From Flavobacterium sp. (GTDB lineage Bacteria > Bacteroidota > Bacteroidia > Flavobacteriales > Flavobacteriaceae): 33,679 nt of DNA. Where the stretch lies: assembly GCF_013823965.1 (NCBI RefSeq), contig NZ_PNNA01000016.1:1-33679 (forward strand). Direction: 5' to 3'. Shown piece by piece: positions 24,819 through 33,679 of the stretch. The notes under the pieces are model-generated. The model saw nothing but the letters and a program-made list of their open reading frames with translations, did not search any database and had not been told where the DNA came from. The stretch's first letter is position 1. Each line of letters begins with the position of its first letter. The translations under genes and the position numbers were made by a program.

Positions 24819-25493
24819 TTGATGATAAACAACGAAGAATTTCATGACGAAATAGGAAATAATCATATTAGTTTAAGCGCAAAAAATCCGGTAAGAGACG
24901 ACGCTTTTAACATTACCGATGATCAAAAAATCGAAAAAATAAAAAAAGACGTCGAAAATATCCTGATTACACTTGGGATGGATTTGACGGATGACAGCTT
25001 AAAAGGAACTCCTAATCGTGTAGCCAAAATGTTTGTGAAAGAAATTTTTGGAGGATTAAATCCTGCCAAAAAACCAAGTGCTTCCACATTTGAAAACGGT
25101 TACAAATATGGCGAAATGTTGGTCGAAAAAAACATCACCTTATACTCAACCTGTGAACACCATTTGCTTCCCATAATAGGAAGAGCTCATGTGGCGTATA
25201 TCTCAAAAGGAAGAGTCATTGGATTATCCAAAATAAATAGAATTGTTGAGTTTTATGCCAAAAGACCTCAGGTGCAAGAACGTTTGACCATGCAAATCGT
25301 GCAAGAACTTCAAATCGCCTTGGGAACTGAAGACGTTGCTTGCATCATAGATGCCAAACACCTTTGCGTGAATTCCAGAGGAATAAAAGACATCGAAAGC
25401 AGCACGGTTACTTCTGAATTTGGCGGACAATTCAAAAACGAACAAACTCGCAGAGAATTATTGGATTACATCAAATTAGACACAAAATTCTAG
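24819..25493 (+). CDS. folE: GTP cyclohydrolase I
   Basis: The 224-residue enzyme converts GTP to 7,8-dihydroneopterin triphosphate, the first step of folate and tetrahydropterin synthesis. The zinc site is complete: C112 and H115 in STCEHHLLP, and C183 in KHLCVNSRG. Other family blocks are GTPNRVAKM (63-71), KGRVIGLSKINRIVEFYAKR, and the end SEFGGQF...RRELLDYI. The N-terminal 35 residues are variable, as in relatives. The adjacent second Met codon at 24822 is an equally possible start. It is followed by cysS after 62 bases. Confidence 0.97.
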   Translation: MMINNEEFHDEIGNNHISLSAKNPVRDDAFNITDDQKIEKIKKDVENILITLGMDLTDDSLKGTPNRVAKMFVKEIFGGLNPAKKPSASTFENGYKYGEMLVEKNITLYSTCEHHLLPIIGRAHVAYISKGRVIGLSKINRIVEFYAKRPQVQERLTMQIVQELQIALGTEDVACIIDAKHLCVNSRGIKDIESSTVTSEFGGQFKNEQTRRELLDYIKLDTKF

Positions 25494-25504
25494 TTGTTGT
25501 TCAA

Positions 25505-25518
25505 TTGATTTAAATCAA
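25505..25518. promoter_or_regulatory. Perfect palindrome matching the FNR/CRP-family box
   Basis: TTGATTTAAATCAA is a perfect 14-base palindrome and fits TTGAT-N4-ATCAA, the E. coli FNR consensus. It lies in the 62-base gap between folE and cysS, 38 bases before the cysS ATG. Whether an FNR-like regulator recognises this in the host is unknown. Confidence 0.4.
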
Positions 25519-25555
25519 ATAAAACTCAACAATAAACCACAAACATTAAACCACA

Positions 25556-27037
25556 ATGCCATTATATAAAATCCAAACCCTAAAAATATACAATTCTCTA
25601 TCGGGAGAAAAAGAAGTTTTCACGCCAATTCACGAAGGAAATGTGGGAATGTATGTTTGCGGACCAACGGTTTACAGCAATGTGCATCTTGGAAATGTGC
25701 GCACTTTCATGTCTTTTGACGTAATATTCAGGTATTTTTTACACTTGGGTTACAAAACTCGTTACGTTAGAAATATTACTGACGTAGGACATATTGTGGA
25801 TGATGTGGATGATGGCGAAGACAAAATTGCAAAAAAAGCACGATTGGAACAGCTCGAACCAATGGAAGTGGTGCAACAATACACTGTTGATTTTCATGAA
25901 ATTCTGAATTTATTCAACTTTTTGCCACCAAGCATCGAACCAACGGCAACGGGTCACATCATAGAACAAATTGAAATTGTCAAAAAAATTATGGACAGTG
26001 GATTGGCTTATGAAGTCAATGGTTCCGTATATTTTGACGTTGTAAAATACAACAAAACCAACAACTACGGTATTTTAAGCGGTCGAAACATTGATGATAT
26101 GTTGGCCAATACTAGAGATTTAGACGGTCAAGGCGACAAGAAAAATGCACAGGATTTTGCCCTTTGGAAAAAAGCAGAACCGCAACATATCATGCGTTGG
26201 CCTTCACCTTGGAGCGATGGTTTCCCTGGTTGGCACTTGGAATGTACCGCCATGAGCACCAAATATTTGGGCAATCATTTTGACATTCACGGTGGCGGAA
26301 TGGATTTGAAATTCCCGCATCACGAATGCGAAATTGCACAAAACCAAGCTTGTACGGGGCATACTCCAGTAAATTATTGGATGCACGCCAATATGCTGAC
26401 GTTGAATGGCAAAAAAATGGCGAAATCTACCGGAAATAATATCTTGCCAAGAGAAATTCTAACTGGCGAAAACCCCAATTTAAGCAAGGCATTTTCACCA
26501 AGTGTCGCTCGCTTTTTTGTACTTCAAGCCCATTATAGAAGTAATCTTGACTTTACAAATGAAGCTATTCTTGCTGCCGAAAAAGGATTTTACAGACTAA
26601 TGGAAGCTGTTGACGGATTGAATGAAATCAAGCCAAGCTCCACTTCAACTCTAGATATTGCTGGCTGGAAACAAAATTGTTATGATGCCATGAATGACGA
26701 TTTCAACAGTCCGATTTTGATTGCACAACTATTTGAAGGCGTTCGTTTTATCAATTTATTAAAAGACAATTCGGCCACGCTTAACGCAGAAGATTTGAAA
26801 ATTTTCACGAAAACAATGAACGCTTTTGTTTTTGACGTTTTAGGTTTAAAAGACGAGAAAGCAATTGGAAACAATAACGACAAGTTAGAAGGAGTTGTTC
26901 AAATGCTAATCAATATGCGAATGGAAGCCAGAGCAAACAAGGACTTTGCAATGTCGGATCAAATTCGAGATCAATTGATTGCTTTGGGTATTCAATTGAA
27001 AGACGGCAAAGAAGGCACAACATTTAGTGTTCAGTAA
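25556..27037 (+). CDS. cysS: Cysteinyl-tRNA synthetase
   Basis: This 493-residue class I synthetase charges tRNA-Cys. The HIGH motif is HLGN at 44-47 ([15 protein letters not shown]) and KMSKS is KMAKS at 287-291. The catalytic zinc ligands C35, C230, H255 and E259 have the canonical spacing. The DALR-type anticodon-binding region and the end ([19 protein letters not shown]) are complete. It heads a tight cluster with yidD (25-base gap) and lgt. Length and motifs are normal. Confidence 0.97.
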   Translation: MPLYKIQTLKIYNSLSGEKEVFTPIHEGNVGMYVCGPTVYSNVHLGNVRTFMSFDVIFRYFLHLGYKTRYVRNITDVGHIVDDVDDGEDKIAKKARLEQLEPMEVVQQYTVDFHEILNLFNFLPPSIEPTATGHIIEQIEIVKKIMDSGLAYEVNGSVYFDVVKYNKTNNYGILSGRNIDDMLANTRDLDGQGDKKNAQDFALWKKAEPQHIMRWPSPWSDGFPGWHLECTAMSTKYLGNHFDIHGGGMDLKFPHHECEIAQNQACTGHTPVNYWMHANMLTLNGKKMAKSTGNNILPREILTGENPNLSKAFSPSVARFFVLQAHYRSNLDFTNEAILAAEKGFYRLMEAVDGLNEIKPSSTSTLDIAGWKQNCYDAMNDDFNSPILIAQLFEGVRFINLLKDNSATLNAEDLKIFTKTMNAFVFDVLGLKDEKAIGNNNDKLEGVVQMLINMRMEARANKDFAMSDQIRDQLIALGIQLKDGKEGTTFSVQ

Positions 27038-27062
27038 TCAGGCTGAACACTCTTCATAAGAT

Positions 27063-27311
27063 ATGCTAAACAAAATCTTAATATATCCTTTTGTATTGCT
27101 CGTTAGATTCTATCAATCTGCCATATCTCCTTTTACTCCATCGGCTTGCAGGTTTGAACCTACTTGTTCGAGTTACATGATTGAAGCATTGCAAAAACAC
27201 GGTTTGTTTTATGGCGGTTTATTAGGAATAAAAAGAATATTGAGTTGTCATCCTTGGGGGAAAACGGGTTACGATCCCGTGCCTCCAAAAAAATGCAACC
27301 ACGACCATTAA
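27063..27311 (+). CDS. yidD: Membrane protein insertion efficiency factor YidD
   Basis: This 82-residue protein matches YidD across its length: an amphipathic N-terminus ([20 protein letters not shown]), then [20 protein letters not shown], then [12 protein letters not shown] and GYDPVP. The three conserved cysteines are present. YidD sits on the inner face of the membrane and assists YidC/Sec-dependent insertion. Here it lies between cysS and lgt rather than in the rnpA-yidC cluster, an arrangement I think is common in Flavobacteria. Confidence 0.95.
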   Translation: MLNKILIYPFVLLVRFYQSAISPFTPSACRFEPTCSSYMIEALQKHGLFYGGLLGIKRILSCHPWGKTGYDPVPPKKCNHDH

Positions 27312-27445
27312 TCAATATTATTCGAATTATAAAGTTTTAACTCCAAGCACTAGAATTTGACCCTTTGTTAAAAAAGACATATTCTCTTATTAATTTCGGA
27401 AACTCAAAACAAAAAAATGTATTTTTACAATAAATATAAAAAATA

Positions 27446-28372
27446 ATGGCACACGCTTTAAACATAGTTTGGAATCCATCGGAAGGTATCGATTTGGGTT
27501 TTTTTGTAATTCGATTTTACAGTTTAATGTTTGTAATCGCTTTTGGATTGGGCTGGTACATCATGAAAAAAATATTCGAACGTGAAAACGAATCTGTTGA
27601 AAAATTGGACACCTTGTTTATTTGGACAGTTTTAGCAACATTGATTGGAGCTAGACTTGGACATGTTTTGTTCTATGATTGGGAATATTATCGCAATAAT
27701 TTATTGGAGATATTTTTGCCTTTTAGATTTTCTCCTCATTTTGAATTTACTGGTTTTCAAGGATTGGCAAGTCATGGCGCTGCAATTTCTATTATCCTCA
27801 CCATGTATTTTTACAGCAAAAAAATATTGAAAAGACCCCAAATGTGGATTTTGGACAGAATAGTTGTTCCTGTATCTAGCGGGGCTATTTTTGTGAGATT
27901 AGGCAATTTTTTCAATTCTGAAATTGTTGGAAAAGAAACGGATTCAGCTTTTGGAATAAAATTTATTAGAGATTATTTCACTCCAAATGATGCCGTTAAT
28001 GCTACCCAAATAGCCAATCCTAAAGAAGCTTATCATGCCATCGCCACTAATCCACAGTTTGCCGAGTTATTAGGTCAAGTTCCCTTGAAACATCCTGCAC
28101 AATTATATGAAGCTTTCTGTTATATTTTTGTTTTTGCCCTCTTGTTTTTCTTGTATTGGAAAACTGATGCAAGAGAAAAATCAGGCTATTTATTTGGACT
28201 ATTTTTTGTGCTTTTATGGAGCGTTCGCTTCATTGTGGAATATGTAAAAGAAAGTCAAGGTGGTTTTGAAAGTGCATTGGGCTTATTCTCGACAGGACAA
28301 TGGCTTAGTATTCCATTCATACTGATAGGATTGTATTTTGTGTTTACTGCCGAAAAACCGGTCCATTTATAA
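27446..28372 (+). CDS. lgt: Prolipoprotein diacylglyceryl transferase
   Basis: The 308-residue polytopic membrane enzyme transfers diacylglycerol from phosphatidylglycerol to the lipobox cysteine of prolipoproteins. Signature residues are visible: H110-G111 in LASHGAAIS, and R151, N154 and E159 in RLGNFFNSEIVG. GARLGHVLFYDWEYY and HPAQLYEAFCY are further Lgt blocks. About seven membrane helices can be seen. An insert around 168-195 (DYFTPNDAVNATQIANPKEA) makes it longer than the E. coli enzyme. Its likely substrates include the lipoproteins at 5100, 14802 and 21656. A strong terminator follows. Confidence 0.96.
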   Translation: MAHALNIVWNPSEGIDLGFFVIRFYSLMFVIAFGLGWYIMKKIFERENESVEKLDTLFIWTVLATLIGARLGHVLFYDWEYYRNNLLEIFLPFRFSPHFEFTGFQGLASHGAAISIILTMYFYSKKILKRPQMWILDRIVVPVSSGAIFVRLGNFFNSEIVGKETDSAFGIKFIRDYFTPNDAVNATQIANPKEAYHAIATNPQFAELLGQVPLKHPAQLYEAFCYIFVFALLFFLYWKTDAREKSGYLFGLFFVLLWSVRFIVEYVKESQGGFESALGLFSTGQWLSIPFILIGLYFVFTAEKPVHL

Positions 28373-28418
28373 ATAAAAAAACATACGTAGCTTGAAAAGT
28401 GTTTCGCTACAGATTATG

Positions 28419-28448
28419 AAAAAAGCTTCCTGATTTGGAAGCTTTTTT
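28419..28448. terminator. Bidirectional terminator between lgt and the surface-protein gene
   Basis: AAAAAAGCTTCC, loop TGATTT, GGAAGCTTTTTT: 12-base perfect arms with A and T tracts, functional on both strands. It separates convergent genes. Confidence 0.85.
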
Positions 28449-28451
28449 AGT

Positions 28452-31241
28452 TTATCTTTTTAAAGAAAAATGTGATTTGAATTTTTTAGTAATGCCTTGT
28501 TCTATGTATTCAACAGTAAACCAATAATCAGTTGCCGGCATTGGATGTCCGGTATAATTCCCATCCCATCCAGGACCATTTGGGCTGATATCTTTCAAGA
28601 GTTTGCCATAACGATCAAATATATAAATCCTTGAATTTAACTGGTCTTTCAATCCTACAATATTCCAAGTATCGTTATAAGAATCTCCGTTTGGCGTGAA
28701 AAATTTTGGATAACCAATGACCAAAACGTTGTTATCTGTTATTGGTGTGCTACAATCATTTACATCTTTGACAGTAATGGAATGCATTCCTGAAGCCACA
28801 TTCTCAAAAACAGGACTAATTTGAAATGGTCCAGAATCCATTTGATATAAATAATTTCCAGCATTTGTTGCTGTGATGGTAACTATTTGATTCTGGGTAA
28901 ACGCTTCAGTAACTATCCAATTTACAGCCACTAAAGTATTCGATGGATTAACCGTGACATTGATTGTTTTTACGTTGGCACATTGTGGCGCATCTGGAGT
29001 AAAAACATAAGCACCGCTTGTAGCGTTATCAATACTTGACGGCAACCAAGTTCCTGTAATTCCATTTGGAGAAGAAGCGCTTAAATTTGGCGGAGTACTT
29101 CCGGAACAGATTGAAAAATCAACAAAATCAGGATCAACAAGTGGATTTACGACAACATTCAAAGTTTGGGTTGTGGCACATTCAGAGGCATTTGGAGTGA
29201 AAAGATAACTCCCGCTTGCTGTATTGCTAATTGTTGCAGGAGACCAAGTTCCAGTAACTCCATTTGGTGATGTTGTGCCTAAAATTGGCGCAATTGATCC
29301 TGAACAAATTGCTGGAATGGCAGCGAAATTAGTAATCACTCGAGGTGTTATTGTCACATTCAATGTCTGTGTGGTTGAACATTGACCTGCAGCTGGAGTA
29401 AAAGTATAACTTCCATTAACACTGTTATTGATTATTGTCGGAGACCAAGTCCCTATTATTCCATTAGGTGATGTAGTTGCTAAAACTGGGGCAGTTGATC
29501 CGGAACACAAAGCAGGAATTGCTGCAAAATTTGGAGCAACAATTGGATTTACATTTATAGTCAAAGTAGTTGTTGTGGCACATTGTCCTGCTGTTGGAGA
29601 GAACGTATATAAAGTAGTTGCTGTATTGTTCAAGGCTGGTGACCAAGTCCCCGAAATTCCATTAGTAGAAGTAGTAGGCAATGCCGACAATGCAGCACCA
29701 GAACAAATAGCAGGAACTACAGCAAAAATTGGCGTCACATTAGGATTCACAGTGATTGTCAAAGTAGTTGTCGTAGCACATTGACCTGCATTAGGCGTAA
29801 AAGTGTATAAAGTAGTGGCCATATTATTCAAAGCCGGTGACCAAGTGCCCGCAATTCCATTGGTGGAAGTGATAGGCAATGCCGACAATGCAGCACCAGA
29901 ACAAATAGCGGAAACAGCTGCAAATAATGGTGTTACAATTGGATTTACCGTGATGGTCAAAGTAGCTGTATTGGCACATTGCCCTGCAGTTGGCGTAAAA
30001 GTATATAAAGTTGTCGCTGTATTATTCAAGGCAGGTGACCAAGAACCTGTAATTCCGTTGGTAGATGTGGTAGGCAATGGAGCAAGAACAGCACCTGAAC
30101 AGATAGCAGGAACAGCAGTAAAGCTTGGTGTCAACACAGGATCAATTCTTATCGATATTGTTGTTGGTGTTGCTGAAGTACACTGGCCAGGATTTGGCGT
30201 GAAAGTATATGGAAAAGTTCCTAAAAGAGCCGTATTAACTACTGCTGGACTCCAAGTTCCAGTTATTGGAGTTACATTGTTAGAACTCGAAGGCAATGTT
30301 GGTGCCACAGCTCCTTGACAAACTACGGCAGGAATAGTTGTAAAAGCTGGTGTGACCAATGGATCAACTGTTACTACCAATGTCTGCGTTAAAGCACAAG
30401 GAAATAATATTGGATCTGGCGTAAAAACATAACTACCACTAGTAGTATTATTTATTAGTGCCGGAGACCAAGTTCCTGATATCCCATTTGGAGAAGTAGG
30501 TCCTAAAATAGGCGCGACGGTTCCTGTACAAAAAGGAGCAATTGGAGCAAAGTTAGGTGTTGTGTTAGTAATACATGGGACAGTACAAGTAATAGTTTGA
30601 GAGGGAACACAAGGGTGTGTAGCTGATGTTAACGTCAATGTAGCAGATTGTCCCGGCAGCATATTTGGAACTAACCAATGAGATGTTCCAGTCGTACCTG
30701 TAACCACGGGACCACCTTGAATAGAATAGCTGAAATTATAAGTGTTTGAAATTAAAGGATTATTTGCCCAATCAAAAAGAACAGAATTATTTATTGTTGC
30801 TGGTGGAGTATAATCAAGAGAGTATGTCGGAATTTGTGATGGGTCACACCTAAAAAGTAAAATAGTTGCTCCATTATCAGCTACGACATTAACAACAATT
30901 GGAGTTCGTGGGCTACTTTCAACACCGCCAATTGTTTCTGTAACATAATAAGTGGTTGAACCTACAATGGTCGTGTTTGGTGTAGGAGGAACTGCAGATG
31001 ACGTACCTCCTATCGCATCTGTTCCATACCAATTTAAAACACCTCCTACAGAAGGTGTTGCCGTTAATGGTGTTGCACTACTATTTTGACATAGATAAAT
31101 AGGTGTATTAACTATCGGTGATAATGGGGCGAGAGTTTCACTGGTACAACCACCAATACCGCTTTTAGCGAATGCATTTGAGCTCGATAAAATAGTAATC
31201 AAAAACAGAAAGCTGAACGACTTGATTAGTTTTTTCATCAT
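28452..31241 (-). CDS. Repeat-rich secreted surface protein with type B T9SS sorting domain
   Basis: The 929-residue protein has a signal peptide (MMKKLIKSFSFLFLITILSSSNAFA). Next are an Ig-like module (about 35-120; LNWYGTDAIGG) and a unique region (120-225). Eight tandem repeats of 66-75 residues follow (about 226-770) with the core ICSG...TSTNGITGTWSP...LYTFTP.AGQC. A C-terminal gliding-motility-associated (CHU_C, TIGR04131-like) domain is at about 842-929: PKFFTPNGDSYNDTWNI, IYIFDRYGKLL, GWDGNYTGHPMPATDYWF. This domain routes proteins through the type IX secretion system for surface attachment or release. Repeats 3-5 (residues 373-570) are exactly 66 residues each and nearly identical. 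No enzymatic domain is seen; an adhesin or matrix role is inferred. Confidence 0.92.
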   Translation of the reverse strand: MMKKLIKSFSFLFLITILSSSNAFAKSGIGGCTSETLAPLSPIVNTPIYLCQNSSATPLTATPSVGGVLNWYGTDAIGGTSSAVPPTPNTTIVGSTTYYVTETIGGVESSPRTPIVVNVVADNGATILLFRCDPSQIPTYSLDYTPPATINNSVLFDWANNPLISNTYNFSYSIQGGPVVTGTTGTSHWLVPNMLPGQSATLTLTSATHPCVPSQTITCTVPCITNTTPNFAPIAPFCTGTVAPILGPTSPNGISGTWSPALINNTTSGSYVFTPDPILFPCALTQTLVVTVDPLVTPAFTTIPAVVCQGAVAPTLPSSSNNVTPITGTWSPAVVNTALLGTFPYTFTPNPGQCTSATPTTISIRIDPVLTPSFTAVPAICSGAVLAPLPTTSTNGITGSWSPALNNTATTLYTFTPTAGQCANTATLTITVNPIVTPLFAAVSAICSGAALSALPITSTNGIAGTWSPALNNMATTLYTFTPNAGQCATTTTLTITVNPNVTPIFAVVPAICSGAALSALPTTSTNGISGTWSPALNNTATTLYTFSPTAGQCATTTTLTINVNPIVAPNFAAIPALCSGSTAPVLATTSPNGIIGTWSPTIINNSVNGSYTFTPAAGQCSTTQTLNVTITPRVITNFAAIPAICSGSIAPILGTTSPNGVTGTWSPATISNTASGSYLFTPNASECATTQTLNVVVNPLVDPDFVDFSICSGSTPPNLSASSPNGITGTWLPSSIDNATSGAYVFTPDAPQCANVKTINVTVNPSNTLVAVNWIVTEAFTQNQIVTITATNAGNYLYQMDSGPFQISPVFENVASGMHSITVKDVNDCSTPITDNNVLVIGYPKFFTPNGDSYNDTWNIVGLKDQLNSRIYIFDRYGKLLKDISPNGPGWDGNYTGHPMPATDYWFTVEYIEQGITKKFKSHFSLKR
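29532..30125 (-). repeat. Three near-identical 198-base tandem repeats in the surface-protein gene
   Basis: These encode residues 373-438, 439-504 and 505-570. Each unit is exactly 198 bases. Neighbouring units share long identical stretches, for example around the GGAGCCAGC...CCGGCT-type words at 29630-29700 and 29830-29900. Outer repeats on both sides are diverged, so this core is the youngest part of the array. Confidence 0.8.
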
Positions 31242-31292
31242 TTTTGGTTTTTAGGTTGCAAAAAACTTGGGGGAATTTATAGCAATTTTTAG

Positions 31293-31321
31293 TAAATATA
31301 TAAAATTTGATTATTCAACAA
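31293..31321 (-). promoter_or_regulatory. Promoter of the repeat-rich surface-protein gene
   Basis: On the minus strand: TTG, 18 bases, TATATTTA, one mismatch from the consensus. It is 52 bases from the ATG at 31241. The leader contains AACCTAAAAACC directly before the start codon. Confidence 0.5.
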
Positions 31322-31385
31322 AAACTAATTCCAGAAATAATATCCAACTTAGAAAAAGTTGATTTACTATTACATGCTACATATC

Positions 31386-31418
31386 AAAAAAAAGACCCGA
31401 ATATAATTCGAGTCTTTT
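31386..31418 (-). terminator. Intrinsic terminator of secDF
   Basis: On the minus strand: AAAAGACTCGAAT, loop TAT, ATTCGGGTCTTTT, a 13-base stem with one G-U pair, followed by more T. It lies 24 bases after the secDF stop. Confidence 0.85.
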
Positions 31419-31441
31419 CAGTGTTATAAGAACTAATATCG

Positions 31442-33679
31442 TTAAGAATTGTGTTCTTGTTCAATTTTTTTATGATCTGCTTCTGAAATTGTATCACATA
31501 AAACTGGCGTAGCAATAAACAAGGAAGAATAAGTTCCAACTACTATACCTACCAACATGGCGAAAATAAATCCACGGATAGACTCCCCACCAAAAACGAA
31601 CATAATCAACAATACCAGAATCATGGTTAATGAAGTATTGATAGTTCTTGACATTGTACTATTAATGGACTGGTTAACAATGCTATTGAAATCTCCTTTG
31701 GCTTTTTTACCATCCAAAAATTCACGAACCCTGTCAAATACAATTACGGTATCATTCATTGAATAACCAATTACTGTAAGAATTGCAGCGATAAAATGCT
31801 GGTCAATTTCCATTCCAAAAGGCATAAATTTGTAACATAATGAATAAATACCCAACACAAAAATAACATCATGAGCCACGGCAGCTATCGCTCCCAAACT
31901 GTATTGCCATTTTCTGAAACTGATTACCAAGTACAAGCCTACAATAAGCATTGCCCCAAGAACCGCCCAATAAGCATTGGTTTTAATATCTTCGGCAACA
32001 GTAGGTCCTACTTTTGAAGCTTGCAGAATACCTAGTTTTTTTCCTTCGTAAGCGTTTACAAACTTGTCATAAGTTAATCCTGCAGAATAGTGTTGTTTCA
32101 AATTATCAAACAACAATTTATTTACTTCCTCATCGGCTTCACTTCCGTGTTCTTGTACTTTATATTTGGTAGTAATTTTTAATTGATTGTCTTTACCAAA
32201 AACTTTTACTTCGGCACTACCATCAAAAACTTTAACTAATTCTGCCTTTACCGTTTCAACTTCAACTGGTTTTTCGAAACGCACTTGAAAAGTTCTTCCT
32301 CCCACAAAATCTACTCCTTGATCAAGACCATTTGTAGCCAATGAAAAAATACTGACAACCGTAACGATAGCTGAAAATGCATAAGTCCATTTCTTTATTT
32401 TCAAGAAATCAAAATGAAAATCAGTAAAGAAATTTTTAGAAAATCCTGTTACAAATGATAGTTTGTTGTTTCTGCTTATACTCCAGTCAATAAAGATTCT
32501 TGCAATAAAAATTGATGTAAATAAAGAGGTAATAATACCAATTAACAAAGTAGTGGCAAAACCTTTTATTGGTCCTGAACCGAAAATAAATAATACGGCA
32601 CCAGTTAATATATGGGTAACGTTAGCATCAACAATAGAACGCATTGCTCCTTTCCAACTGTATGAAGCATTTACAGCTTCTTCCAGCGTTTTACCGGAAC
32701 GCAGTTCTTCTTTTGCCCTTTCATAGATGATGATATTGGCATCCACTGCAGTACCCATTGTCAAAACAATACCGGCAATACCAGGCAATGTAAGCACGGC
32801 TCCTAAACTGGCCAAAATTCCAAACAAGAACAATAAGTTGACTGCCAATGCCAAGTTTGCATACCAACCTGATTTTCCGTAATAAACCATCATCCAAAGT
32901 GATACCAAAAGCAATCCTAAAAGTGCTGAATTTGTACCGTTGTCAATAGCTTCTTGTCCCAAGGATGGTCCTACAACTTCTGATTGAATAATGTCTGCAG
33001 CAGCAGGAAGTTTACCGGCTCTTAAAACGTTAGCTAAATCTTTAGTTTCAGAAATGTCAAAAACTCCTGAAATTTCTGATCTTCCACCAGAAATTGGCCC
33101 ACTGGAAACACCTGGTGCAGAATACACAACATTATCCAAAACAATGGCAATATTGCTTTTTTGAGTGTAAGCTCTTCCTGTTAATTCTTCCCACGCTTTT
33201 GCTCCTTGACCGTTCATTTGCATGGTAACCGACGGTTTCCCTGTTTGGTCAAATGAATCTTTGGCATCAGTAACTACGCCACCACCCATTGAGGCTACAT
33301 TATCTCTATTTCCTTTTAAGGCATACAGTTCAACTGCATCAATATTTTTTCCTTTATTGTCTTTAAGCGTTGTAGGTTTTCCCCAAACAAATCTTGCATA
33401 ACGTTGCTCTGGAGCCAATAAAACCCTGATGTCTGCTCTTCTTAAATAACCTCCAACTACGGCAGTGTCTTTTGGCGAAAACAAACCTAAAACTGGTCCA
33501 CCACCTTGACCTATAATTTTATCAAGTATTGGGTTGTTGCCTTTTTTGGTAGTAGCTGAATCTTTTCCAGTGGTCAACAATGCGCTTAAAGAATCTTTTA
33601 CTACAGTTTTTGTCTCTACTTTAGAGATTTCTGTTTTTTTCAATGACTCATTTGCAGCCATCAAGAAATTACCAATTTC
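31442..33679 (-). CDS. secDF: Protein translocase SecDF, fused (5' end outside window)
   Basis: The frame is open to the right edge: GAA ATT GGT AAT TTC TTG precede the first internal ATG at 33661. The gene is therefore truncated by the window and 745 codons are visible. The visible part has the end of the SecD periplasmic P1 domain (VVYSAPGVSSGPISGGRSEI), six SecD membrane helices with the GTAVDANIIIYERAKEEL motif, then SecF (GLDQGVDFVGGRTFQVRFEKP) with IGYSMNDTVIVFDRVRE. Both motifs carry the conserved acidic residues used in proton-driven pulling of exported proteins. Fused SecDF of about 1000 residues is usual in Bacteroidota, so about 250 N-terminal residues are missing here. A strong terminator follows, so it ends its transcript. 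Confidence 0.95.
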   Translation of the reverse strand, partial: EIGNFLMAANESLKKTEISKVETKTVVKDSLSALLTTGKDSATTKKGNNPILDKIIGQGGGPVLGLFSPKDTAVVGGYLRRADIRVLLAPEQRYARFVWGKPTTLKDNKGKNIDAVELYALKGNRDNVASMGGGVVTDAKDSFDQTGKPSVTMQMNGQGAKAWEELTGRAYTQKSNIAIVLDNVVYSAPGVSSGPISGGRSEISGVFDISETKDLANVLRAGKLPAAADIIQSEVVGPSLGQEAIDNGTNSALLGLLLVSLWMMVYYGKSGWYANLALAVNLLFLFGILASLGAVLTLPGIAGIVLTMGTAVDANIIIYERAKEELRSGKTLEEAVNASYSWKGAMRSIVDANVTHILTGAVLFIFGSGPIKGFATTLLIGIITSLFTSIFIARIFIDWSISRNNKLSFVTGFSKNFFTDFHFDFLKIKKWTYAFSAIVTVVSIFSLATNGLDQGVDFVGGRTFQVRFEKPVEVETVKAELVKVFDGSAEVKVFGKDNQLKITTKYKVQEHGSEADEEVNKLLFDNLKQHYSAGLTYDKFVNAYEGKKLGILQASKVGPTVAEDIKTNAYWAVLGAMLIVGLYLVISFRKWQYSLGAIAAVAHDVIFVLGIYSLCYKFMPFGMEIDQHFIAAILTVIGYSMNDTVIVFDRVREFLDGKKAKGDFNSIVNQSINSTMSRTINTSLTMILVLLIMFVFGGESIRGFIFAMLVGIVVGTYSSLFIATPVLCDTISEADHKKIEQEHNS

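Noticed and set aside
29532..30125. Possible CRISPR-like array, given regular repeats
   Set aside because: The period is 198 bases with no short repeat/spacer structure, and the whole stretch is in one coding frame.
29428..30318. Long plus-strand ORFs antisense to the repeat region
   Set aside because: They mirror the 198-base repeats of the minus-strand surface protein, which has a signal peptide and sorting domain. The antisense frames have neither.
1..33679. Mobile island, defence system or biosynthetic cluster
   Set aside because: No integrase, transposase, restriction, toxin-antitoxin, phage or large synthase genes are found. Gene content is core-genome throughout.

Overview
The window is about 33.7 kb of AT-rich chromosome from a member of the Bacteroidota, most likely Flavobacterium or a close relative in the Flavobacteriaceae. 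The evidence is: Bacteroidota-type promoters (TTG, 17-19 bases, TAnnTTTG) with no clear Shine-Dalgarno sites; a gliding-motility-type (CHU_C, type B) type IX secretion sorting domain; a fused SecDF; a fused IcmF mutase; DUF1573 and DUF4197 proteins; and short dispersed intergenic repeats of the kind common in Flavobacterium. Nearly all genes are core or housekeeping. I see no prophage, transposase, CRISPR array, defence island, rRNA or tRNA.

Layout. 1-1181 (minus): N-terminal part of a large secreted Ig-like surface protein, cut by the window edge. 1427-4879 (minus): B12-dependent acyl-CoA mutase fused to its GTPase chaperone (icmF). 5100-6727 (plus): DUF4197 lipoprotein, then purU. 6731-8215 (minus): catalase, tail to tail with purU. 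8216-8894: a 679-base gap holding two related small-RNA candidates in tandem, each preceded by four TTAACA-like hexamers at an 11-base period. 8895-11804 (minus): alpha/beta hydrolase, pyrF, prfA. 11805-12313: a cluster of palindromic repeats. 12314-15275 (plus): topB and a DUF6265 lipoprotein. 15472-18349 (plus): TonB-dependent siderophore receptor plus PepSY membrane protein, an iron-uptake pair. 18427-21060 (minus): valS. 21223-21982 (plus): DUF1573 protein and a small lipoprotein. 22041-23387 (minus): aspartyl-protease/PDZ protein. 23496-28372 (plus): aminotransferase, folE, cysS, yidD, lgt. 28452-31241 (minus): repeat-rich type IX secreted surface protein. 31442-33679 (minus): secDF, cut by the window edge.

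Functional links. SecDF, YidD and Lgt all serve protein export, membrane insertion or lipoprotein maturation. They lie near two Sec-exported Ig-like surface proteins, one with a type IX sorting domain, and the window encodes several lipoproteins that are Lgt substrates. The TonB receptor and PepSY protein share a strong promoter flanked by two copies of AGTCTAAATAA.

The least explained part is the tandem small-RNA pair at 8406-8896. The two units share promoter architecture, a 5' hairpin and a GGUU-rich core, but end in unrelated terminator stems. The iteron spacing resembles binding sites of OmpR/PhoB-family regulators. The shared core is also complementary to the start region of the surface-protein gene at 31241. 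That match is suggestive only, because both sequences are of low complexity.
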